Assembly: GCA_029212785.1 (NCBI GenBank)
Contig: JARGOG010000030.1
Coordinates: 1 to 51,719, forward strand
Direction of reading: 5' to 3'
Length of the DNA: 51,719 nt
Source: Thalassobaculaceae bacterium
GTDB lineage: Bacteria; Pseudomonadota; Alphaproteobacteria; Thalassobaculales; Thalassobaculaceae
The notes under the pieces were generated by a model. The model searched no databases and was not told the origin of the DNA. It saw only the letters and a list, made by a program, of their open reading frames with translations. A program made the position numbers and the translations under genes. Position 1 is the stretch's first letter. Each line of letters begins with the position of its first letter. Positions 6,632 through 14,978 of the stretch are shown one piece after another.

Positions 6632-8605
6632 TCACGACCGGTCGGGCCTCCCGTCGTCGTCCCAGCGGTAGCCGAAACCTTCGACATGCGGCAGCAGCAG
6701 CGGCTTTACCGCCTCGAACTGGTTCCGGTAATGCCGCCATCGACCGGCCGCCCGGGAATAGAGCGGCTCCGAGACCTGGGCGTAGCTCGGGGTGCGTATC
6801 CGGCCCTGGCGCGACTTCGCCCGGGCGGTGTGATGAAAATCGACAATCCCCGGAACCCAAGGCAGCCCGAGATAACCGATCGCCGTTTTCGCCTCCGTCT
6901 CCAGATCGCGGACCACATGCTCGTAACGAACCACGTGGTGGTCGACCGGCAACTCGGCCGCGCACCGCGCCCAGAGCCGCATGACCAGATCGTAGAAGGT
7001 CGCGGTGTCCCGGAAATCGGTGAACGGCGCCATGTTGGCGTTGAGCATGAAGTCGCTGAAGAAGCAGCTCAGGCAGACATCGCACGGATGGCGCAGGGCG
7101 AACAGAAAGCGGGCCTTCGGGAACAACCGCAGGATCAGCGGTACCAGGACCGTCGACAACGGCATCTTGTCGATCACCAACGGAGCACCCGCGACGGACA
7201 GGAATGACGCTCGGCTGGTCAGGTAGGCGGCCGCCATCTCGCCCGCCTCCATCTCGGTCGCGGCCTCGACAAAAGCACGGATGGACCCGAAGCGGCCGCC
7301 GACGGCCCGCAGCACCGGCGCCAGGGTCGGCTGCTCTTCAAGCGTGGCAATGTCGGGATGGCCATCCAGGACCTGCTCGAGCAGGGTGGTCCCCGAACGC
7401 GGGAACCCGATCAGGAAGACCGGCGCATCGGCATCGTCGTCGGCCCGACCGGCCAGATGCCGGCGCACGGCCGGAACCGACGAGATCAACGACCGCGTCG
7501 AGTCCAAACGCTCCGCGACCCATCTGTCCGCCGCCGGTTCCTGGAGGCGGAGGAGCCGGTTGCCGACCGTCGCGTAGTCGAAGGCGTCGACGTAGTCCCC
7601 GTCCTCCTCGGCGGCCCGGGCAAGCTGCAGGCGGGCCTGTCCGCCAATGCGGCCGTCACCGCTCCGGGCCTCCTCCGCCACCCGCGAGACCCGTTGGAAC
7701 AGGACCTTCGCGAGGCCGCGCTGTTTCGCCCGGCGCGCGGCGCGCCCTGCCTGGAGATCGTATTGCAGCACCCCAGGCCGCAGGATCGACGCCCGCTGGG
7801 CCGCCTGGATGGACCGCTCCAACTCGCCGACCCCGTCATAGTAGCGCGACGCGACATGCCAGACGTCCGGATCGCCGGGAAATCGGACCGTCGACCGCCG
7901 GTACAGAGCGGCCACATCTGCTCTGCTGTCCACCAGGGACGCCATATGGATCTGGGCCTGCGCCGACCGCGCGTCCTTGGCGGCGAGCACGAGCGACCGC
8001 GTCAGATGAAACGCACCGCGCCGGGGCGTGTCGGGAAAGCGGGCCGACAGGTTCCAGGCCGCCTCGTCGAGCGGTGCGACCCTGCACCACCAGTCCAGCA
8101 CCCGGCGCTCGGCGATCCGGTCGCTCCGCACGATCAGCGCGCCATAGGTCAGCAGCGCCTCGGTATCCGCGGGCCGGAGGATCAGCAGCGCCCGCAGGTG
8201 GCCAATCGAGCCGCTGACATCGCCAGCCGTTTGCAGGTCTTGTGCGAGGTGCAGGCGGGCCGCCGCATTCTCCGGCTGTATCGACAGAAGCCGTCGCAGA
8301 AAACTTTCGGCCGCGCTGTTCTGACCAAGCGCGGAACAGGCCACCGCCACCGCCTGGAGAATTTCCGGCGGTGCGGTCGGCCGTCGAGCGTAAGGATCGA
8401 GAAGGCTGAGGGTCCGGGAATAGTCTCCGCGCGCCACCGCGATCAGGCCGCCCGCCTGTCGGGCGCCCGCATGCGTCGGCCGTAGGGACAGCGCCTCGCG
8501 ATTGGCGGCGGCGGCACCGGCAAGATCGCCCGCCCGGTGCCGTTCCACCATCAGCGCCATCGCCGTCGAGAAGTCTTGATCGATACCGTCGGATCCGGTC
8601 GTCAT
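6632..8605 (-). CDS. TPR-repeat protein with C-terminal sulfotransferase domain
   Basis: 657 residues in two parts. Residues about 10-380 are helical TPR-like repeats (patterns such as GDYSRTLSLLDPYARRP and QPENAAARLHLAQDLQ). The C-terminal 260 residues are a PAPS-dependent sulfotransferase: the 5'-phosphosulfate loop IGFPRSGTTLLEQ is at about 397-410 and the 3'-phosphate site RHPCDVCLSCFF at about 504-515. The domain resembles tyrosylprotein-sulfotransferase-like Sulfotransfer_1/3 enzymes common in marine alphaproteobacteria. Likely action is transfer of sulfate from PAPS to a protein, glycan or small acceptor, with the TPR part binding the partner; the acceptor is unknown. The start has AGGGAA six bases upstream. 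It is the last gene after the SDR and binding-protein genes, 82 bases from the SDR. Confidence 0.9.
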   Translation of the reverse strand: MTTGSDGIDQDFSTAMALMVERHRAGDLAGAAAANREALSLRPTHAGARQAGGLIAVARGDYSRTLSLLDPYARRPTAPPEILQAVAVACSALGQNSAAESFLRRLLSIQPENAAARLHLAQDLQTAGDVSGSIGHLRALLILRPADTEALLTYGALIVRSDRIAERRVLDWWCRVAPLDEAAWNLSARFPDTPRRGAFHLTRSLVLAAKDARSAQAQIHMASLVDSRADVAALYRRSTVRFPGDPDVWHVASRYYDGVGELERSIQAAQRASILRPGVLQYDLQAGRAARRAKQRGLAKVLFQRVSRVAEEARSGDGRIGGQARLQLARAAEEDGDYVDAFDYATVGNRLLRLQEPAADRWVAERLDSTRSLISSVPAVRRHLAGRADDDADAPVFLIGFPRSGTTLLEQVLDGHPDIATLEEQPTLAPVLRAVGGRFGSIRAFVEAATEMEAGEMAAAYLTSRASFLSVAGAPLVIDKMPLSTVLVPLILRLFPKARFLFALRHPCDVCLSCFFSDFMLNANMAPFTDFRDTATFYDLVMRLWARCAAELPVDHHVVRYEHVVRDLETEAKTAIGYLGLPWVPGIVDFHHTARAKSRQGRIRTPSYAQVSEPLYSRAAGRWRHYRNQFEAVKPLLLPHVEGFGYRWDDDGRPDRS

Positions 8606-8687
8606 CCAGGTTCCCTGTGAAGCGGAGGCGCTGGATTGTCACCGCTCATCCGGCGATTGCAAAGCGGGCGCCCGGAAAAGGTCTGCC

Positions 8688-9455
8688 CTAACTGCCTTTC
8701 CGCAGGGTCGGCAGTCCGATGCCGGCGGCATCGAATCCGCCATCGACGGCGAGGGTCTGGCCGGTGATGTAGCTCGCCTGGTCGCTGCACAGGAAGAAGA
8801 CGCCGTTGGCGATCTCCTCCTCCAGGCCATAGCGGTTGAGCGGAATCGCGTCGTGATAATCGGCGCGGATCGCCGGCGTGTGCACTTCCTTGGCCATGGC
8901 GGTATCGACCGGGCCTGGCGCGATCAGATTGACCCGCACGCCGATCTCGCCGAGTTCGGTCGCCTGCTGCTTGGTCAGGTGCATGAGCGCCGCCTTAGAG
9001 GTGCCGTAGGCGACCCGCAGCGTGCTGGCCCGCAGGCCGGAGATCGAGCCGATATTGACCACGGCCCCGCCGCCGGTCTCGGCCATGATCCGCGCGGTCT
9101 CCTGCACCATCAGGAAGGGACCGTTCAGGTTGACCGCCAGAACCCGCGACCATTCCTCGAAGCTGGTGTCGAGCAGCGGCTTGAACACGGCGATGCCGGC
9201 GTTGTTCACAACCGCGTCGATCCGCCCGAAGCTCTCGACGGTGGCCGCGGCCGCGCGCCGGACCTGAACCGGATCGGAGACGTCGCAGGGCCGGGCGACG
9301 GCATCGTCGGTGTCGAGCGCGGCATGGGCGGCGAGCAGCGCCTCCGCCTCGATATCGACCATCGTCACGTGCCAGCCCTCGGCCAGGAAGCGTCTGGTCA
9401 CCGCCAGCCCGATGCCGCGAGCCGCGCCCGTCACGATTGCCACCTTCGACGTCAT
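8688..9455 (-). CDS. Short-chain dehydrogenase/reductase (SDR)
   Basis: Classical SDR of 255 residues. TGAARGIG is at residues 9-16, NNAG near 88-91, and catalytic Ser/Tyr/Lys lie in NIGSISGL and YGTSKAA. The C-terminal SYITGQTLAVDGGFDA is typical of the glucose/3-oxoacyl reductase group of SDRs. GAGGAAA precedes the ATG by five bases. The stop of the solute-binding protein gene lies 10 bases upstream, so these two genes probably form one transcript, and the SDR may act on a compound recognised by that protein. The exact substrate is not deducible. Confidence 0.9.
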   Translation of the reverse strand: MTSKVAIVTGAARGIGLAVTRRFLAEGWHVTMVDIEAEALLAAHAALDTDDAVARPCDVSDPVQVRRAAAATVESFGRIDAVVNNAGIAVFKPLLDTSFEEWSRVLAVNLNGPFLMVQETARIMAETGGGAVVNIGSISGLRASTLRVAYGTSKAALMHLTKQQATELGEIGVRVNLIAPGPVDTAMAKEVHTPAIRADYHDAIPLNRYGLEEEIANGVFFLCSDQASYITGQTLAVDGGFDAAGIGLPTLRKGS

Positions 9456-9465
9456 ATCGGTTTCC

Positions 9466-10950
9466 TCATGGAGTTGTCAGATCCGCCAGCAGTGTCACGT
9501 CAAGCACCCCGTCGTCGCGCATCGGCGAGACGTCGGGGGCCGCCGACAGGGCAATGCCGAGACGGTGGTGGTACAGGGTCAGCCAGGCCGGGTTCCGCTC
9601 CAGCGCGTGATACGCCCGCGCATAGATCCGGGCGCGCGCAGCGGTGTCGGTCGTCCGCCGCGCGGCATCGAGCAGAGCCTCGATTCCCGGATCGTGGTAG
9701 CCCTGCCACCAGGAGCCGGCCACCCGGCTGTCGATCTTCTCGTACAGCACCCGGAACGTGCTCATCGGGCTTGAGTCGAAGACGCAGAGGTCATGGACCT
9801 TCTTGTCGCGGACCTGTTCGGCGTAGAGGACCCGGTCTTCGGTCACGTGCGGAACCAGCGTCACGCCGAGCGCGGCAAGTTGCACCGCCACTTCCGCCGT
9901 CAGGGCCTGCGCCTCGTCGGGTAGGCGGGTCGGGGTATCCACATGCAGGGTCAGCCCGGCGCCGTATCCCGCCTCCGCCAGGAGGAGGCGCGCCCGCGCC
10001 GGATCGAACAAATCGCCCGGTGTCGGGTCGGCGCCGAGATGGGCGGCACTGACATAGCCGGTCAACGGTACGCCATCGCCGTTCAACACCCGATCGATCA
10101 CCCGGCGGCGGTCGATCGCGAGGGTCAGCGCCAGCCTGACCCGCGGGTCGGTGCAAGGGCTGGCGCCGGGGTCGGCGCAAGGGCCGGCGCTGGGGCCGGC
10201 GGCCGCGTTCAGGATATAGATGATCGAGGTCGGATCGGTGTAGCCGACCCACGCCTTGCCGGCATCGGCGACGGATTCCGCGTGGCGGGATGCCCGTAAC
10301 CGGGTGGCAAGATGCGCCGCCCCGGACGCGACCGCCGCCGCCCGGGCGTCACCGTCCTCCTCGCACCGGAACTCCAGCGCGGCATTGGCGGGCCGGCCGC
10401 CCCACCAGGCCGGATTGACCGACAGACGGACCGATCGACCGGGCTCGACCGCCTCCACGCGGTACGCCCCGCTGCCGACCGGCCGGTCGAGAAACCCGGG
10501 TTCGTCCACCGCCGGCGGCACCGCATAGGCCGAGACCAGAATGTCGAGCAGGTCCGCCACCGGCTCCCGCGTGGTGACGGTAACCGTCCGCGCCGCCGGC
10601 GCATCGATCACCGCACCGCCCAGATACTGGCCCCACACGGCCGGCGCGCCGAGGGTGGCGCCGACATCGGGGCGCTGCAGGCGCGCGATCGACCACGCCA
10701 TCGCCGCCGCATCCAGGGGCCGGCCGTCGTGAAACGCCAGCCCCGCGCGCAGATGCAGTGTCCATGTCCGGGCGTCGCCGCTGACCTCCCAGTGCTCGGC
10801 CAGAGCCGGAGCGTATCCACCCCCCGGCCGGCGTCGGACCGGCGCATCGAACACCGCCTCCAGCAGGGCGAGCGCATCGCCACTGTCGGTGCAGTCGTGC
10901 GGGTCGCGCAGTTCGACGGATTTCTGAAGGACGACGATCGGCTCTGTCAT
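9466..10950 (-). CDS. Family-5 solute-binding protein without a signal peptide
   Basis: 494 residues with the architecture of peptide/nickel/opine ABC-transporter binding proteins (SBP_bac_5): LAEHWEVSGDARTWTLHLRAG near 50-70, FHDGRPLDAAAMAWS, PVGSGAYRV, then DPRVRLALTLAIDRR and FDPARARLLLAEAGY in the second half. Oddly the N-terminus starts MTEPIVVLQKSVELRDP and has no signal peptide or lipobox, and no export signal is encoded upstream in frame. No permease or ATPase gene is nearby. Around residues 253-268 lies an 8-residue Pro/Cys/Asp-rich repeat produced by a 24-bp tandem duplication. It may be a cytoplasmic binding protein, or an exported one that has lost its leader. Co-transcribed with the downstream SDR (10-base gap). 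Confidence 0.85.
   Translation of the reverse strand: MTEPIVVLQKSVELRDPHDCTDSGDALALLEAVFDAPVRRRPGGGYAPALAEHWEVSGDARTWTLHLRAGLAFHDGRPLDAAAMAWSIARLQRPDVGATLGAPAVWGQYLGGAVIDAPAARTVTVTTREPVADLLDILVSAYAVPPAVDEPGFLDRPVGSGAYRVEAVEPGRSVRLSVNPAWWGGRPANAALEFRCEEDGDARAAAVASGAAHLATRLRASRHAESVADAGKAWVGYTDPTSIIYILNAAAGPSAGPCADPGASPCTDPRVRLALTLAIDRRRVIDRVLNGDGVPLTGYVSAAHLGADPTPGDLFDPARARLLLAEAGYGAGLTLHVDTPTRLPDEAQALTAEVAVQLAALGVTLVPHVTEDRVLYAEQVRDKKVHDLCVFDSSPMSTFRVLYEKIDSRVAGSWWQGYHDPGIEALLDAARRTTDTAARARIYARAYHALERNPAWLTLYHHRLGIALSAAPDVSPMRDDGVLDVTLLADLTTP
10150..10197. repeat. Two tandem 24-bp units inside the binding-protein gene
   Basis: Units 10150-10173 and 10174-10197 begin GGTGCAAGGGC and GGCGCAAGGGC and differ at only four positions, all transitions. 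Because the unit is a multiple of three, the reading frame on the minus strand is preserved, and the product gains a repeated octapeptide of the form A-(G/D)-P-(S/G)-A-(G/S)-P-C. Confidence 0.8.
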
Positions 10951-11024
10951 GGCTTCCGTCTAAGCATGATCCAACGCCCGGCGGAAGGGATGACATCCCC
11001 CGTCGCCCCGGCTAGGTAGGGGCC

Positions 11025-11735
11025 ATGGAGCTGCCCACCCCCCTGCACGAAGGCCGCCTGATCAAGCGCTACAAGCGCTTCCTGGCCGATGTCGATCTCG
11101 GCGGCACGGTGGTGACCGCCCATTGCCCGAATCCTGGTGCGATGACCGGCCTGAAGGACCCCGGCCTGCGGGTCTGGCTGTCCCGCTCGCCGGACCCCAA
11201 GCGCAAACTGCCCTACACGCTGGAACTGGTGGAGACCGAGGGCGGCCTGGTCGGCATCCACACCGGGCGCCCGAACGCCATCGTCGCCGAGGCCATCGCC
11301 GCCGGCCTCATTCCGGAACTGGCCGGCTACGAGAGCCTGCGCCGGGAGGTGAAATACGGGGTGAACAGCCGCATCGACATGCTGCTGGAAAGTCCCGGCC
11401 GCGTCGCCTGCTACGTGGAGGTCAAGAACGTCCATCTGGTCCGTCCCGACGGCCCCACTCCGGGTGCCCACGAGTTTCCCGATAGCGTGACGGCGCGCGG
11501 CGCCAAGCACCTGGACGAACTCGCCAACATGGTCGCCGAGGGGCATCGGGCGGTGATGATGTTCTGCATCCAGCGCATGGACGGCGACCGCCTGGCCGTG
11601 GCCCGCGACATCGACCCGAAATACGGCGCGGCCTTCGACCGGGCCCGCGCCGCCGGGGTGGAGATCCTCGCCTGGGAATGCGCGGTAACGCTGGAACGGA
11701 TCACCCTGAACCGGCCGGTGGCAGTGCTGGGATAG
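11025..11735 (+). CDS. sfsA: DNA/RNA nuclease SfsA (sugar fermentation stimulation protein)
   Basis: 236 residues, the usual length. Characteristic segments are KRYKRFLADV near 10-19, TAHCPNPGAMTGL near 32-44, GVNSRIDMLLE near 109-119, and YVEVKNVHL near 129-137, followed by FPDSVTARGAKHLDEL and a C-terminal AVMMFCIQR. The DxnExK arrangement (IDM...VEVKNV) is that of PD-(D/E)XK-type nucleases, which agrees with nuclease activity reported for archaeal relatives; the name reflects an E. coli phenotype. TAGGTAGGGG precedes the ATG. The gene is directly upstream of map (70 bases), as in many alphaproteobacteria, and divergent from the binding-protein gene. Confidence 0.95.
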   Translation: MELPTPLHEGRLIKRYKRFLADVDLGGTVVTAHCPNPGAMTGLKDPGLRVWLSRSPDPKRKLPYTLELVETEGGLVGIHTGRPNAIVAEAIAAGLIPELAGYESLRREVKYGVNSRIDMLLESPGRVACYVEVKNVHLVRPDGPTPGAHEFPDSVTARGAKHLDELANMVAEGHRAVMMFCIQRMDGDRLAVARDIDPKYGAAFDRARAAGVEILAWECAVTLERITLNRPVAVLG

Positions 11736-11805
11736 TGCCGGAACCTTGACCTTCCGGCCCGACCGCCTCAGATTGCAGGCTTGTTACGAAGCAAGGAAGA
11801 TCGCG

Positions 11806-12609
11806 ATGCAGCAGCTCGCCGAAGCGCGCCAGATCGTGCGCCACGCGCCAGATGATTTCGAGGGAATGCGCAAGGCCGGCAGGCTTGCCGCCGAGATCCT
11901 CGACATGATCACCGACCATGTCGTCCCGGGTGTCACCACAGACGAACTCGACCGGCTCTGCCACGAGATGACGCTCACCAACGGCGCCACGCCGGCCCCG
12001 CTCGGCTACAAGGGCTATCCGAAGTCGGTCTGCATCTCGATCAACCATGTCGTCTGTCACGGTATTCCGAGTGACCGCAAGCTGGTCGAGGGCGAAATCG
12101 TCAACATCGACGTCACCGTCATCCTGGACGGCTGGCACGGCGACAGCAGCCGCATGTATCTGGTCGGCGACAAGATCCCGGTGAAGGCCAAACGCCTCGT
12201 CGAAGTGACCTACGACGCCATGATGCTCGGCATCGACGTGGTGCGGCCGGGCGTGCATCTGGGCGCCATCGGCAACCGGATCCAGACCTTCGCCGAGGCT
12301 CAGCGCTTTTCCGTCGTGCGCGACTTCTGCGGCCACGGGCTCGGGCGCACCTTCCACGCGCCGCCGAGCGTGCTGCATTACGGCCAGCCGGATGACGGCC
12401 CGATGCTGGAGCCGGGCATGTTCTTCACCGTCGAGCCGATGATCAACGCCGGAAAGTTCGCGGTGAAGATCCTCGACGACGGCTGGACCGCGGTGACCCG
12501 CGACCGCTCGCTCTCGGCCCAGTTCGAGCATTCCATCGGCGTGACCGAGACCGGCTTCGAGATCTTCACCCTGTCGCCCAAGGGCTACACCAAGCCGCCG
12601 TATGTTTGA
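11806..12609 (+). CDS. map: Type I methionine aminopeptidase
   Basis: Cytosolic metallo-aminopeptidase that removes the initiator Met from nascent proteins. It has 267 residues, normal for type I. Metal ligands are visible as Asp102 (VNIDVTV), Asp113 (HGDSS), His177 (GHGLGR), Glu210 (FTVEPM) and Glu241 (FEHSIGV), with the substrate-contact His85 in VVCHGIPS. The ATG at 11806 is supported by AAGGAAG seven bases upstream; an in-frame ATG at 11746 would add 20 non-conserved residues and lies 10 bases after the sfsA stop. Probably co-transcribed with sfsA. Confidence 0.97.
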   Translation: MQQLAEARQIVRHAPDDFEGMRKAGRLAAEILDMITDHVVPGVTTDELDRLCHEMTLTNGATPAPLGYKGYPKSVCISINHVVCHGIPSDRKLVEGEIVNIDVTVILDGWHGDSSRMYLVGDKIPVKAKRLVEVTYDAMMLGIDVVRPGVHLGAIGNRIQTFAEAQRFSVVRDFCGHGLGRTFHAPPSVLHYGQPDDGPMLEPGMFFTVEPMINAGKFAVKILDDGWTAVTRDRSLSAQFEHSIGVTETGFEIFTLSPKGYTKPPYV

Positions 12610-12730
12610 TCCGATATTGGATCCTGATCCGTCGTCCTAACTCGCGTTCTGGATGCCGGAACAAGGCCTCGGACCATCCACACACCGTCGTATTCACGGC
12701 CCGCCCCTTCCATAGCCCCGGCGTCACTGC

Positions 12731-13447
12731 ATGCTGGGGAGAACGGGTGTGTATGAGGGACTGGGTGAAGCGCAGCAAACCGGCAGCGAAGGCCATCGCC
12801 AGCGGCTGCGGCGGCGGTTCCTGGCCGCCGGCGCCGATGCGCTGGCCGATTACGAGCTGATCGAGCTGCTGCTGTTCCTGGCCAAGCCGCGCGGCGACGT
12901 GAAACCGCTGGCCAAGCGCCTGCTCGCCCGTTTCGGGTCGTTCGCCGAGACGATCAGCGCCGATCCGAGCGAGCTCGCCAAGATCGACGGCATGGGCGAG
13001 GCCTCTGTCGCCGCGCTGAAGACCGCCAAGGCCGCCGCCGACCGCCTGCTCGGCGAGCCGCTGCTCAAGCGCCCGGTGCTGTCGGGATGGAAACAGCTTC
13101 TGGACTATTGCCATGCCGCCATGGCGCACGAACCGGTGGAAGTCGTGCGCGTGCTCTATCTCGACAAGAAGAACCGGCTGATCCAGGACGAACTGCAGGG
13201 CCGCGGCACGGTCGACCATACGCCGCTGTATCCGCGCGAGGTGGTGAAGCGCGCTCTCGACCTGGGCGCCTCGGCGATGATCGTGGTGCACAACCATCCG
13301 ACCGGCGACCCGACCCCGTCCCAGGCCGACATCGCGACGACCAATCAGCTTCGGGACGCGGCCGCGACTCTCGGCATCGTGCTGCACGACCACCTGATCG
13401 TTGCCCGTCACGGCCATGTCAGCTTCCGCGCGAAGGGGCTGATCTAG
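12731..13447 (+). CDS. radC: RadC family JAMM/MPN-domain protein
   Basis: 238 residues, typical of RadC/YicR proteins. The N-terminal UPF0758 helix-hairpin-helix part includes YELIELLLFLA and LAKIDGMGEASVAAL. The C-terminal JAB/MPN domain carries the metal motif HNHPTGDPTPSQAD with His187, His189 and Asp200, and the upstream PREVVKRAL. Despite the name, a role in DNA repair is not established; the domain is a predicted metallopeptidase or deubiquitinase-like hydrolase. The ATG at 12731 has no ribosome site; a GTG at 12749 preceded by GGGGAGA is an alternative start six codons in. It follows map by 121 bases on the same strand. Confidence 0.93.
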   Translation: MLGRTGVYEGLGEAQQTGSEGHRQRLRRRFLAAGADALADYELIELLLFLAKPRGDVKPLAKRLLARFGSFAETISADPSELAKIDGMGEASVAALKTAKAAADRLLGEPLLKRPVLSGWKQLLDYCHAAMAHEPVEVVRVLYLDKKNRLIQDELQGRGTVDHTPLYPREVVKRALDLGASAMIVVHNHPTGDPTPSQADIATTNQLRDAAATLGIVLHDHLIVARHGHVSFRAKGLI

Positions 13448-13508
13448 ATGTGAGCATCTCGCCGCGTGGCGGCGTCACTTCGCGATCACGGTACCGGGTC
13501 GGCGCGCT

Positions 13509-14816
13509 CTACTCCTCCACGCCCTTGGCATGGGTCTCGCGGATCACCAGGGCGATGATCAGCCCGAAGACGCCGATCACCGGCAGGACCAGGAACGCGC
13601 GCTCATACGCGGCGGCGGTATAGACCCGGGCGCCCTCGACCAGCGTGCCGTCCCAGGCGAGATCCAGCACCCAGCCGAGCAGCGGCTGCAGCACCGCGCC
13701 GGAGCCGACGACGCAGCCGTTGATGATCCCGATCGTCGCCCCCGCCGCCCAGATCGGCGTGTTCTCCCGGCCAACAGCGAAGCACAACACCATGGAACAT
13801 GCACCGAGCCCCTGCACCACCAGGGTCGCCCCCAGCGTAATGGCGCCGGTATGGGGCAGGTAGACGGCGGCCGCGATGCCAACGGTGGAGAGCACCGCGC
13901 CGATGATCATGAACAGCTTGCGCCGGCGGTAGCGGTCGGCAAGCCAGCCGAACAGCGGCGCGCCGATGCCCCAGCCGATGAACAGCATGCTGACCACCAG
14001 CGCCGCCTCCGCCTTGTGGAACCCGTAGGCCTGCATCACGTAAGGCACGCCCCAAAGCCCGCCGAAGGCCAGCATGGCGCTGGTCATGGCGAGCCCGAAC
14101 ATGGCGGCGAGCCAGACCTGTCCGCTGCCGGCCGCCCGCTTCAGCCCGGCGAGCAGCCGCGGGCGGGCGGGCGCGTCGTCGGCGCGTCTCCGATCCCGCA
14201 GGATCAGACCACAGGCCAGCGCCAGCACCGCGCCGAACAGGCCGACGACCAGCATCATCGGCCGCCAGCCGAAAGCCTCCACCGCGGCACCGAGCGGGGC
14301 CTGTCCGGTGATGCCGCCGATCACGCCGAGCATCTGCGCCCAGCCGCCCAGCGTGGCGAAGCGCGAGGGCGGCATCCAGATTGCCGCGTAGTTCAGGGCA
14401 CCGGCGAAGCTGAAGGCACAGCCGAAGCCGATCAGCATCCGCCCGAGATAGGCCATCCACAGCGTTTCCGCCTGGGCGAAGACGACGCTGCCGACGGCCA
14501 CCAGCGCGATGGCGACGGTGATCAGCCGCCTCGGTCCGAACCGGTCGAGCATCACCCCGACCGGGATCTGCGAGCCGGCATAGGCGTAGTAGTAGAAGGC
14601 CGAGAGATTGCCGACCAGGGCGCCGCCGACGGCGAAATCGCGCATCAGCTCGTCCACCATGACCGAGGGCGCCACCCGCTGGACGAAGGCGTAGAAGAAG
14701 AATAGCGCGCACAGGAACCAGCCGATCCCGAGGAGGGCGGGGCTGGGCATGGCGGTCGGTGCCGATGGGGCGTTCTGACTCATGGAGAACGGAGGCTCTT
14801 TTCTAGGGCGTGTCAT
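13509..14816 (-). CDS. MFS transporter
   Basis: 435 residues with about twelve hydrophobic segments. The MFS signature is visible in the loop after helix 2 (GVMLDRFGPRRLI) and again in the second half as GWLADRYRRRKLFM. It is closest in pattern to the anion/organic-acid or sugar-acid permease groups. The ATG at 14816 gives an 11-residue basic extension; ATG 14783 is an alternative, and neither has a strong ribosome site. It lies 160 bases downstream of the IlvD/Edd-type dehydratase on the same strand, so import of a sugar acid used by that enzyme is a reasonable guess, not shown by sequence. Confidence 0.85.
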   Translation of the reverse strand: MTRPRKEPPFSMSQNAPSAPTAMPSPALLGIGWFLCALFFFYAFVQRVAPSVMVDELMRDFAVGGALVGNLSAFYYYAYAGSQIPVGVMLDRFGPRRLITVAIALVAVGSVVFAQAETLWMAYLGRMLIGFGCAFSFAGALNYAAIWMPPSRFATLGGWAQMLGVIGGITGQAPLGAAVEAFGWRPMMLVVGLFGAVLALACGLILRDRRRADDAPARPRLLAGLKRAAGSGQVWLAAMFGLAMTSAMLAFGGLWGVPYVMQAYGFHKAEAALVVSMLFIGWGIGAPLFGWLADRYRRRKLFMIIGAVLSTVGIAAAVYLPHTGAITLGATLVVQGLGACSMVLCFAVGRENTPIWAAGATIGIINGCVVGSGAVLQPLLGWVLDLAWDGTLVEGARVYTAAAYERAFLVLPVIGVFGLIIALVIRETHAKGVEE

Positions 14817-14874
14817 GCACCGTAAACCCTTTTCCCGGCCGCGCGCCGGAACCCAGGATCAGGGCAGCCGTAGG

Positions 14875-14938
14875 GGCCGGAGCGTACTCGCGTCCGCTCC
14901 GGCCGGTCTCTGGTCTAGGCCCCGGCACGAGGCCGGGG
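14875..14938. repeat. Two intergenic hairpins
   Basis: GGCCGGAGCG (14875-14884) pairs perfectly with CGCTCCGGCC (14895-14904). Just beyond, CCCCGGC (14920-14926) pairs with GCCGGGG (14932-14938). Both lie between the dehydratase stop and the MFS start on the minus strand. No T-run follows, so they may be mRNA-stability or attenuator hairpins rather than classic terminators. Confidence 0.45.
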
Positions 14939-14978
14939 AAAGGTATATTTCATACGCGCCGCGCGGGGCGGCGAAGCC

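Noticed and set aside
10120-10210. Possible CRISPR or mobile-element signature at the 24-bp repeats
   Set aside because: Only two contiguous copies without spacers, inside a coding frame; this is a simple tandem duplication.
13530-14705. Long plus-strand frame (391 codons) opposite the MFS gene
   Set aside because: High GC leaves long antisense frames open; the product is a low-complexity His/Asp/Gln-rich chain and the minus strand encodes an evident MFS protein.
14830-14945. Possible riboswitch before the MFS gene
   Set aside because: Only simple GC-rich hairpins are present; no conserved aptamer core is recognisable.
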